From JAADEM01 sp965371855 (GTDB lineage Bacteria; Bacteroidota; Bacteroidia; Bacteroidales; Marinilabiliaceae), in the NCBI GenBank assembly GCA_965371855.1, contig CBDUZZ010000009.1, forward strand, positions 12,186 to 76,185: DNA of 64,000 bases. The letters are read 5' to 3'. The notes beneath the pieces are model-generated. The model was not told where the DNA came from and ran no database searches. It saw only the letters and a program-made list of their open reading frames with translations. Positions 1-6,064 of this stretch are shown here, piece after piece. Position numbers and translations under genes: made by a program. Position 1 is the stretch's first letter, and each line of letters starts with the position of its first letter.

Positions 1-1220
1 ACACTAATTATGTTACTCTCTACTGTTTTATTATACCCTTGAAAATTCATTAACACTTTTCCTTTTGGAGATAATATCATAAAATTCGGATAACTATGTA
101 TATAGTATTGTTTACCTATGTCACTTGCAGAATATAGAATGGTTGATTGCAAATTGAATTTTTCAACAAATTTTAATATCCCTTCCTTTTTGTCAATATA
201 GCTACTAAATATGCTAACAAGAGCAACATCTTCATTATCTTTAAATCTTTCTTCAAGCCGGTTCATCATTTCTCCAGCCTGCATACAATGTGCACACCAT
301 GTTGCTGTAAATTCAAGCAAAATATATTTCCCATACATGCTTCTATTTGATAGCATTTCATCTTTACCTAATATCGGCAAATCCCAGTCAGGAGCCTTTT
401 TCCCAACTAAGCTACCTGGATTCATTAATTTTTCAAGTTGATTATTGTTTTTCAAATTCTGTTGCAATAGATTTTCTTCACTAAAATAATTTTGCTGTAG
501 TCCAATGTTAACTTTTGTATTTGTAAAATATGCTATTTCAAAAGAGTTAAAAAAGATACCCTTAGTATCTTTTTTATAGAAAACCGGATACAATTTAGAT
601 TTATGAAAACATAGTTCGTATGTTGTTTTGACATTTACTGTTTCTTTGTTTGAAGAAGATGAGGCAGGCACATCCTTTTCTGACATCAATATAAACCGGT
701 AGCATACAGCTTGATTAATTACAGTGTCAGGTCTTTGATATATTTCAGATTGATAATCATCCAATATTTTAATAATCTGATTTGCAAGTTTATATGGGGT
801 TATAAAATACAATTGATGCGACTGATGTTTTGCCGGAATGTATCCATTGCCCATTTTTTGCATTCTAAACGCTTCCGGTTTATCAAATAAATTGTATTTT
901 TTTACTTTGCCTTTATATGAATTATAAACGGTATTATTGAAAAAAACAGCAAAATCACCAAACTCTTTTCTAAAATTCTCATTGGTTTCAAAGTGATAAT
1001 AAAAACCATTTAATGTATCTACAGGTACTTTCTGTGTTACAATAGTTGATTCAATTGACATTGGATCTCCATATGGAAAGGAAAATGTATAATAGCAATA
1101 TGATTTGTAGTCTTGATAGTTATTTAATTCTTCTGCAATTGTTTTTAAAATTGCTTTTGGTTGTGTAAATGAAACTACACTAAGGCTAATAAAAGAAATG
1201 GTAAAAATAATTTTTCTCAT
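1..1220 (-). CDS. TlpA/thioredoxin-like envelope protein, 3' end outside window
   Basis: Read by hand on the minus strand from an ATG at 1220-1218; the frame stays open for 406 codons to the window edge, so the C-terminus is missing. The first ~20 residues form a signal peptide. The middle has no motif I know but resembles the N-terminal regions of Bacteroidota TlpA-family proteins. Near residue 280 a line starting GSLVGKKAPDW is the usual entry to an AhpC/TSA-thioredoxin domain, followed by WCAHC at residues 308-312, the redox CxxC. This implies a periplasmic disulfide oxidoreductase with an unknown partner. It is divergently arranged to the sigma-factor gene at 1475 and has a good promoter match upstream. 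Thioredoxin fold is sure; substrate unknown. Confidence 0.85.
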   Translation of the reverse strand, partial: MRKIIFTISFISLSVVSFTQPKAILKTIAEELNNYQDYKSYCYYTFSFPYGDPMSIESTIVTQKVPVDTLNGFYYHFETNENFRKEFGDFAVFFNNTVYNSYKGKVKKYNLFDKPEAFRMQKMGNGYIPAKHQSHQLYFITPYKLANQIIKILDDYQSEIYQRPDTVINQAVCYRFILMSEKDVPASSSSNKETVNVKTTYELCFHKSKLYPVFYKKDTKGIFFNSFEIAYFTNTKVNIGLQQNYFSEENLLQQNLKNNNQLEKLMNPGSLVGKKAPDWDLPILGKDEMLSNRSMYGKYILLEFTATWCAHCMQAGEMMNRLEERFKDNEDVALVSIFSSYIDKKEGILKFVEKFNLQSTILYSASDIGKQYYIHSYPNFMILSPKGKVLMNFQGYNKTVESNIIS

Positions 1221-1272
1221 AAAATGTTGTATATATTTTTTTGCTTACAAATGATATTTTAAAATCACAATA

Positions 1273-1303
1273 CAAACATACAACTGATATTTCAGTTATA
1301 CAA
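1273..1303 (-). promoter_or_regulatory. Bacteroidota-type promoter for the TlpA-like gene
   Basis: On the minus strand TTG (1303-1301), a 20-base spacer and TATGTTTG (1280-1273) match the Bacteroidota consensus TTG-N19-21-TAnnTTTG. The -7 box ends 53 bases before the ATG at 1220. Confidence 0.6.
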
Positions 1304-1474
1304 CTTATTTAACAGTTTTCTAACTGAATTTTACGTTACCAAGCTAAATTCATATAAATCTATAAATATTACGCCTTCAGGAAATTTGATATTAAACCTG
1401 CTGAATTTCAAAAAAGGAAACATTATTAGAACTGTTGGATAAAATATAGTATCTTAAAAAACAAAAATAATGTA

Positions 1475-2047
1475 ATGGTATCAGATAACATAAAATCAGA
1501 TCCTGACAGTTGGGTTAACAAATATGCCAATAAGCTTTACGCCTATGCTTTATCACGGGTTGGAAATGTTGAACTTGCTGAGGATATGGTTCAGGAGACT
1601 TTCCTGGCAGGATTAAAAAGCCTGAGTAGTTTTAAAGGTAACAGCACTGAATATACCTGGTTAATGTCAATATTAAAACGAAAGGTCGTTGATTACTATA
1701 GGCAAAAAGCTACACAATCTACTGTTTCTATCGAGATGGAGGAAACAAGATTCAGACAAGGTAAACCAATGACCGGCCACTGGATAAAAGATAAAGGCCC
1801 AAAGGCATGGGACAATGATACAACATCAAAAATTGAAAATGAAGAATTCATGATGATTCTGAATCAGTGTATCAAGATGCTACCTGACAAATGGGCATCA
1901 TGTTTTATTTTGCGTGTTGTTGAGGAGATGCCCGGTAAAGATGTTTGTAAGGAACTAAACTTAACAACGTCTAATTTATGGACGGTATTACACAGGGCAA
2001 GGCTACAACTTAGAGATTGCATGGAATTAAACTGGTTATCCAATTGA
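1475..2047 (+). CDS. ECF RNA polymerase sigma factor (TIGR02943-like)
   Basis: 190 residues. Region 2 spans about residues 10-70, with the -10-binding segment AEDMVQETFLAG and then WLMSILKRKVVDYYR. A linker of about 45 residues, rich in charged residues and Trp, is longer than in most ECF factors. Region 4 spans about 130-185 (LPDKWASCFILRVVEEM, then CKELNLTTSNLWTVLHRAR), and its TTSNLW recognition-helix wording is typical of the TIGR02943 group. A zinc-finger anti-sigma gene follows after 17 bases. Because ECF/anti-sigma pairs commonly head DUF692/DUF2063/DoxX clusters, this factor probably controls the EGKCG precursor cluster from 3010, although a decayed transporter lies between. Its signal could be copper, but nothing in the sequence proves this. 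Confidence 0.92.
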   Translation: MVSDNIKSDPDSWVNKYANKLYAYALSRVGNVELAEDMVQETFLAGLKSLSSFKGNSTEYTWLMSILKRKVVDYYRQKATQSTVSIEMEETRFRQGKPMTGHWIKDKGPKAWDNDTTSKIENEEFMMILNQCIKMLPDKWASCFILRVVEEMPGKDVCKELNLTTSNLWTVLHRARLQLRDCMELNWLSN

Positions 2048-2064
2048 GTAAAAGTGCTATTATA

Positions 2065-2343
2065 ATGAATACAAAAGGTAAAATAATGATAAACTGTCAG
2101 GAATCAACATTCCTGATTTCAAAAAAGCAAGAGGATAAACTTTTACTTTCCGAACAACTTAAACTATCATTACACCTGATGTTTTGTAAGTATTGCAATC
2201 GTTTTTCAAAACAAACAGCATGGGTTACAAAATCTATAAAGCAGATGAACAAAAAGATGAAAAAGCAATCGGTAAATATTACCCTTACCAAAGAGCAAAA
2301 GAAAAGAATAAGAGATGCTGTAAATAAACAATATAAAAAATAG
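2065..2343 (+). CDS. Small zinc-finger anti-sigma-like protein
   Basis: 92 residues if started at ATG 2065; ATG 2086 (MINCQES) is equally possible. The open frame extends upstream to 2017 inside the sigma gene, but that start is unlikely. The pattern C-x(n)-H-x3-C-x2-C (MINCQES, then HLMFCKYC) is the zf-HC2/ZAS-like zinc site of small anti-sigma factors, and the SKKQEDKLLLSEQ segment before it is typical. There is no membrane segment, so it would be a soluble cytoplasmic partner of the preceding sigma factor. The C-terminal third is Lys-rich. The family is clear; its binding to this sigma factor is inferred from position. Confidence 0.75.
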   Translation: MNTKGKIMINCQESTFLISKKQEDKLLLSEQLKLSLHLMFCKYCNRFSKQTAWVTKSIKQMNKKMKKQSVNITLTKEQKKRIRDAVNKQYKK

Positions 2344-2353
2344 GATATTATCT

Positions 2354-2427
2354 AACGCTCAAATGTCCTCCTTACGTCAAACGATTTGAGGTTCACAAGA
2401 CATTTGATCGTCCGTAGAACATCAAAT
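2354..2427 (+). repeat. Dispersed palindromic repeat, copy 1
   Basis: A ~74-bp intergenic element whose second copy lies inverted at 43274-43343. Shared blocks include aacgctcaaatg, acgatttgaggtt and cgatcgtccg-like words. Inside it TCAAATGTC (2359-2367) pairs with GACATTTGA (2399-2407), so the transcript can fold. It follows the anti-sigma stop by 10 bases. Confidence 0.6.
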
Positions 2428-2489
2428 AGTCAAGAATAAGTATTTCTCAAAAAATATTGTTCAATTTGATAATACTAACCTGATTATCA

Positions 2490-2800
2490 GTGAGAGCCCG
2501 CTTATTTCATAGAAACCTCTCGCCTTTACAAAAAACAGGCTACATACTTGGGCCGGCTCTGGCATTTATAATTATCGTTTTCACCAATCCCGACCCTGAC
2601 AACCCTATTGTTGGATATACTGCCGGGTTAGCATCCTGGATGGCAATTTGGTGGATTACCGAAGCTGTCCCTCTTCCGGTTACGGCATTAATTCCTGTTG
2701 CTCTGAGTTTATCGGTATTCTGGTAATTACCCTGGGTATTATTTTACTCGGCCCCATACTCGGAATTGACATTAACCAATTTCCCGATTGGGCGAAATAG
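2490..2800 (+). pseudogene. Internally deleted DASS/SLC13 sodium-carboxylate transporter
   Basis: From GTG 2490 the frame gives about 70 residues that look like the N-terminus of a DASS (SLC13, CitT/SdcS-like) transporter: LSPLQKTGYILGPALA, then NPDPDNP and WITEAVPLPVTALIPV. It then shifts frame near 2720 and continues with a typical C-terminal end of the family (VITLGIILLGPILGIDINQF, stop 2798-2800). About 350-400 central codons are missing. Both ends of one ancestral gene survive, joined by a deletion. It separates the sigma/anti-sigma pair from the EGKCG cluster. No function is expected. Confidence 0.75.
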
Positions 2801-2813
2801 GACATGTACTGTA

Positions 2814-2844
2814 CTCATCTGATGACTTAGAGTCATCTGATGAG
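2814..2844. repeat. Inverted repeat upstream of the precursor gene
   Basis: Two 14-base arms, CTCATCTGATGACT and AGTCATCTGATGAG, surround the loop TAG with a single mismatch; each arm is itself partly palindromic. No T-run follows, so it is not a clear terminator. It may end the remnant transporter message or serve as a protein site for the gene at 3010. The rest of 2845-3009 holds no gene that I can see. Confidence 0.5.
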
Positions 2845-3009
2845 TGCTGAGAGATATGTGAAACCTGACAGGTCTTTTTCAAATACTCGAAACCTTTTTC
2901 AACTTATTTGTAAGGATTTAGAAATTCATACGACTACTAATATGAATTGAGTCTGAATAAACACTGACTTGAAAAAAATAGATAATTATTCATTAAAAAT
3001 TACAGAAAG

Positions 3010-3447
3010 ATGAAAACAAGAAAAGAGAACAAAAACGGTTTATTGAAGAGTGTAGTACTTAGTGGAATGATAGCAGGTGCCATGCCATTTGCATCCAATG
3101 CTGACAACCTGTTCAATTACGAAGATCTTGGTTCTGGTTCACAATTACGGAGTAACCTTATTCAGAAGTATGTATCTCCAACTGATGCCATTAGCAAAAC
3201 AGGTGAAAACTTTGTGTTTGAAGCTAAATGCGGAGAAGGTAAGTGTGGTGAAGGAAAATGCGGAGAGAAAAAAGGAACTGAAAAAAAACAGGAACCAAAA
3301 AAAGAGGGTAAGGAGAAGGCAACAAAAGGAAAAGCCAAAGCAGGAGAAAGTAAAGAAAAAAGTAAATCATCAGAAGCAAAAAGTGGCGAAAAGAGCAAGT
3401 CGTCTGAAGCCAAATGCGGAGAAGGAAAATGTGGAGAGAAAAAATAG
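3010..3447 (+). CDS. HvfA/bufferin-like precursor with EGKCG motifs
   Basis: 145 residues with an N-terminal signal region (residues 10-30, SVVLSGMIAGAMPFASNA). A short folded-looking stretch follows to residue 70, then a Lys/Glu/Gly/Ser-rich tail. Five Cys lie in pentapeptides EAKCG (71-75), EGKCG (76-80), EGKCG (81-85), EAKCG (133-137) and EGKCG (138-142). A sixth unit, EAKSG (122-126), carries Ser in place of Cys. Known relatives (HvfA of Haemophilus, bufferins) are secreted RiPP precursors whose motif Cys are modified by a DUF692 enzyme to make copper ligands. Those partners follow directly here. A second long frame (3077-3454) overlaps only because the Lys-rich codons leave it open. The role in copper binding is inferred from the family. 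Confidence 0.85.
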   Translation: MKTRKENKNGLLKSVVLSGMIAGAMPFASNADNLFNYEDLGSGSQLRSNLIQKYVSPTDAISKTGENFVFEAKCGEGKCGEGKCGEKKGTEKKQEPKKEGKEKATKGKAKAGESKEKSKSSEAKSGEKSKSSEAKCGEGKCGEKK

Positions 3448-3462
3448 AGTATAAATTGTATA

Positions 3463-3498
3463 CCAACGGTGTAGCTCAGAGCTACACTGTTGGTTTTT
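3463..3498 (+). terminator. Intrinsic terminator after the precursor gene
   Basis: Stem ccaacggtgtagct (3463-3476), loop CAG, and agctacactgttgg (3480-3493), 14 pairs with one G-U, followed by five T. It lies 16 bases after the precursor stop and 53 bases before the MNIO gene. It would let the precursor be made in excess of its modifying enzymes through partial read-through. Confidence 0.85.
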
Positions 3499-3550
3499 CA
3501 CCTATTATTTATCAAAAAAAACTCGCGTATTAGCAGCCAATAACACAACC

Positions 3551-4384
3551 ATGAAAAACAACAGCATAGGTATAGGATTTAGAAAGGAGTTTGCTGACGA
3601 ATTTATTGACAACAAAGATTTCTCACCAGACTTCATTGAATTTGCTCCAGAAAACTGGATAGATATGGGCGGATATTGGCGAAAAATTCTTGATAAAGTC
3701 ACCGAAAAATATCCTGCAATATGTCACGGATTATCCTTGTCTATAGGTAGTGCAGAAGAGTTAGATATGAATTTCCTAAAAAAGCTAAAGAAGTTCCTGA
3801 ATGAATATAATATTGACATGTATTCAGAACACCTTTCATACACAAAAGCAGAAAATGCACACCTATACGACCTGCTGCCTATTCCTTTCCGCGAAGACGC
3901 CGTAAAGCATGTTGTGAAAAGAATTAAACAAGTTCAGGATTTCCTGGAAAGACCACTAATCATTGAAAATGTATCATACTATACACCGGTAGCAGCACAA
4001 ATGAGCGAACATGAGTTCATAAACAGTATTGTAAGTGAATCAGGTTGCCTAATGTTATTGGATGTGAACAATGTGTATGTTAATGCATTTAATCATAACT
4101 ACGACACTAAAGCTTTTGTTGATGCAATGCCTCTGGACAAGGTAGCCTACATTCACATGGCAGGTCATACTAAAGTTGCTCCGGATATGATTATCGACAC
4201 ACATGGTGAGGCTATTATTGATCCTGTGTATGAACTGTTTGACTACACCGTATCAAAAATCAATCCAGTGCCGGTTCTTTTAGAAAGAGACTTCAACATT
4301 CCGGAAACTGAGGAGCTGATATCTGAAATGAAAAAATTAAAAAAGATAACCACAAAACACTGGGAGGTAGCAAAATGCTTTTAA
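3551..4384 (+). CDS. MNIO family (DUF692) peptide-modifying oxidase, HvfB/BufB-like
   Basis: 277 residues, full length for the family. DUF692 proteins are TIM barrels that hold two or three non-heme irons and use O2 to remodel Cys (or other) residues of a precursor peptide. Family motifs in order are EFAPENW (30-36), CHGLSLSIGS (58-67), YSEHLSY (91-97), LIIENVSYY (136-144), LLDVNNVYVN (169-178), YIHMAGH (200-206), DTHGEA (216-221) and LLERD (243-247). The His, Glu, Asp and Asn residues in these lines are the expected metal and active-site set. The gene overlaps the DUF2063 gene by ten bases, so they are coupled in translation. The likely substrate is the Cys-motif protein encoded just upstream. 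Enzyme family is certain; product chemistry is inferred. Confidence 0.93.
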   Translation: MKNNSIGIGFRKEFADEFIDNKDFSPDFIEFAPENWIDMGGYWRKILDKVTEKYPAICHGLSLSIGSAEELDMNFLKKLKKFLNEYNIDMYSEHLSYTKAENAHLYDLLPIPFREDAVKHVVKRIKQVQDFLERPLIIENVSYYTPVAAQMSEHEFINSIVSESGCLMLLDVNNVYVNAFNHNYDTKAFVDAMPLDKVAYIHMAGHTKVAPDMIIDTHGEAIIDPVYELFDYTVSKINPVPVLLERDFNIPETEELISEMKKLKKITTKHWEVAKCF

Positions 4385-5130
4385 ACGAAACCATAGATAT
4401 CCAGAACAAAGTTGCAAAGTATTGCAAAACGGGTATTGAAGAAAACATACCCGATATTACAGAAAACAGAATACACCACTATCGCAGGTTGATATACAAC
4501 ATCGTTGACGATACCATGTTAATAGCATTCCCTATCACTAAAGAATGGCTGAACTCTGACGAATGGGATATGCTTATTTCTGATTTTCTGGCAAAGCATC
4601 CAGCAAAAACACCCCAGGTATGGAAACTGCCATCTGAGTTTTATTCTTTTGTAAAACAACAGAACTACTCTGTTAAGTTTAACAAAGAGGCATTAAATGA
4701 TCTGTTATATTTTGAATGGCTGGAAATTGAGATTCACACGATGCCTGATATTAATGTGCCTCAATACAGTACAAAGGGAAATATATTAAATGATAAACTT
4801 ATTTTGAATCCTCACTTCAGATTGATAGAACTTGTTTATCCCATACATATTCACCATGCTGATGAGGCAACAAAAAACAAAGGAGAGTGGTATGTCATAA
4901 TATATCGTAATTACGAAACCAACACTGTACATTTTATGCAATTATCACTCTTGCATCTATTTATTATTGAACGATTAACAGACTCGCCTCTTTCATTAAG
5001 CAACTTAATACCTATGATTAACACCGCATTCGGAATAGACAATGAAGCCTCACTCCTAACCCACCTAAAACCATTTATTAAAAACTTATTAACTAAAACT
5101 GTAATACTTGGATTTTCAATAAGAGTTTAG
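4375..5130 (+). CDS. DUF2063 partner protein, HvfC/BufC-like
   Basis: 251 residues, overlapping the 3' end of the MNIO gene. The N-terminal half carries the DUF2063 pattern: RIHHYRRLIYNIVDDTM near 22-38, the spacer DFLAKHPAKTPQVWKLP, then LLYFEWLEIEIH. In characterised MNIO systems this protein binds the precursor leader and presents it to the oxidase. The C-terminal half has the winged-helix-like line IIERLTDSPLSLSNLIPMI. It is cytoplasmic with no signal. Together with its neighbours it defines the HvfBC pair. Confidence 0.88.
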   Translation: MLLNETIDIQNKVAKYCKTGIEENIPDITENRIHHYRRLIYNIVDDTMLIAFPITKEWLNSDEWDMLISDFLAKHPAKTPQVWKLPSEFYSFVKQQNYSVKFNKEALNDLLYFEWLEIEIHTMPDINVPQYSTKGNILNDKLILNPHFRLIELVYPIHIHHADEATKNKGEWYVIIYRNYETNTVHFMQLSLLHLFIIERLTDSPLSLSNLIPMINTAFGIDNEASLLTHLKPFIKNLLTKTVILGFSIRV

Positions 5131-5227
5131 ACTCTGGTGATGAAATCAAATATGAATAACTAACTGCTACTAATACAGAGCTTTTAACTTGATAAACTTA
5201 ATAAACTTTCAAACTAAATTTTTAATC

Positions 5228-5659
5228 ATGAAAACACTTTATAAAAAAATAGAGATGATTGGAACCAAAACTGAAGATTACGCTCTTCTTGCTATACGAC
5301 TGGTTCTGGCTTATGGATTCTTCGGACCTGCATTAATGAAATGGAGAAACATTAATGGCATAGCAGAATGGTTTGCATCGATGAATTTTCCTTTGCCAAC
5401 TTTGAATGCTTACCTTGCTGCATCAACAGAAGTAGCTATAGTGATTTTATTGCCTCTGGGTCTATTTATCAGGTTTATTACTGTACCTGCAATGATAACA
5501 ATGATTGTGGCCATTACGACCGTTCACCTTGGAAATGGTTTCGAAGCATCATCAAACGGTTTTGAAATTCCATTGTATTATCTTTTAATGCTTTTCTTGC
5601 TATTTTCTCGTGGAGCAGGTAAATATAGTATCGATCATTATTGGGTGCAAAAGCAATAA
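5228..5659 (+). CDS. DoxX family membrane protein, HvfD-like
   Basis: 143 residues from ATG 5228; an in-frame start at 5189 would add an unlikely leader. Four membrane segments (about 18-36, 55-75, 80-100 and 108-128), with GFFGPALMKWRN after the first, are standard for DoxX. DoxX proteins are the usual fourth member of HvfABCD/bufferin clusters; a role in membrane redox or precursor handling has been proposed but not settled. It lies 97 bases after the DUF2063 gene on the same strand and closes the cluster before a palindromic repeat. Confidence 0.85.
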   Translation: MKTLYKKIEMIGTKTEDYALLAIRLVLAYGFFGPALMKWRNINGIAEWFASMNFPLPTLNAYLAASTEVAIVILLPLGLFIRFITVPAMITMIVAITTVHLGNGFEASSNGFEIPLYYLLMLFLLFSRGAGKYSIDHYWVQKQ

Positions 5660-5674
5660 TTTTCAGTTCTTAAG

Positions 5675-5822
5675 TAGTTTCTGCAAGAAAACATAACACA
5701 GATCGTCATTGCGAGGACGATAGGACGAAGCAATCTATTGATATTCTATAGATTGCTTCACTCGTACCTCGTTCGCAATGACGCAAACCTCTAAATTTAA
5801 TAGTTCTCTTGCAGACACTAAG
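5675..5822. repeat. MITE/REP-like palindromic element A
   Basis: The core 5704-5783 begins CGTCATTGCGAGG, carries GAAGCAATCT and the inverted AGATTGCTTC around its middle, and ends CGCAATGACG: a near-complete palindrome of a kind common in many bacterial genomes. Outside the core, TTCTGCAAGA near 5680 and TCTTGCAGAC near 5808 form a second pair of inverted arms. A related element is at 9541-9685. The rest of 5823-6064 holds no gene that I can see; a 79-codon open frame there (5809-6048) has no protein-like character. Confidence 0.65.
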
Positions 5823-6037
5823 TAGAATTATCGCATCGATCTACACCAATTATAAAATTTTTCAAAAAGGTTCAAAAAAGCTTACCAAAATAACTGAGGC
5901 TCGAAGTAAAATTTTGTATAATAGGGTTAAACATAAAACACAAAGGACGTCCCACTTCGGGCTTCCTGTAATAATAATACGAACATCTTTACACCTTTTC
6001 CGAACATACTATATCCATCTAAAAGGCTGTATCGTTG

Positions 6038-6045
6038 TACTTTTG
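6038..6045 (+). promoter_or_regulatory. Candidate -7 box for the GH20 gene
   Basis: TACTTTTG fits TAnnTTTG and lies 19 bases before the ATG at 6065. No TTG is seen at the -33 distance, so this is only half of a promoter match. Confidence 0.3.
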
Positions 6046-6064
6046 TAAAAAAACAATTAATACA

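Noticed and set aside
2017..2064. Upstream start for the anti-sigma gene overlapping the sigma gene
   Set aside because: The added residues do not resemble the family, whose proteins begin shortly before the first zinc Cys.
3077..3454. 125-codon open frame overlapping the precursor gene in another frame, and long minus-strand frames opposite it
   Set aside because: Lys/Glu/Gly-rich codons (AAA, GAA, GGA) leave the other frames open; the 3010 frame has the signal peptide and the motif Cys.
5809..6048. 79-codon plus-strand frame before the GH20 gene
   Set aside because: No protein-like composition, overlaps the palindromic element and the presumed promoter.
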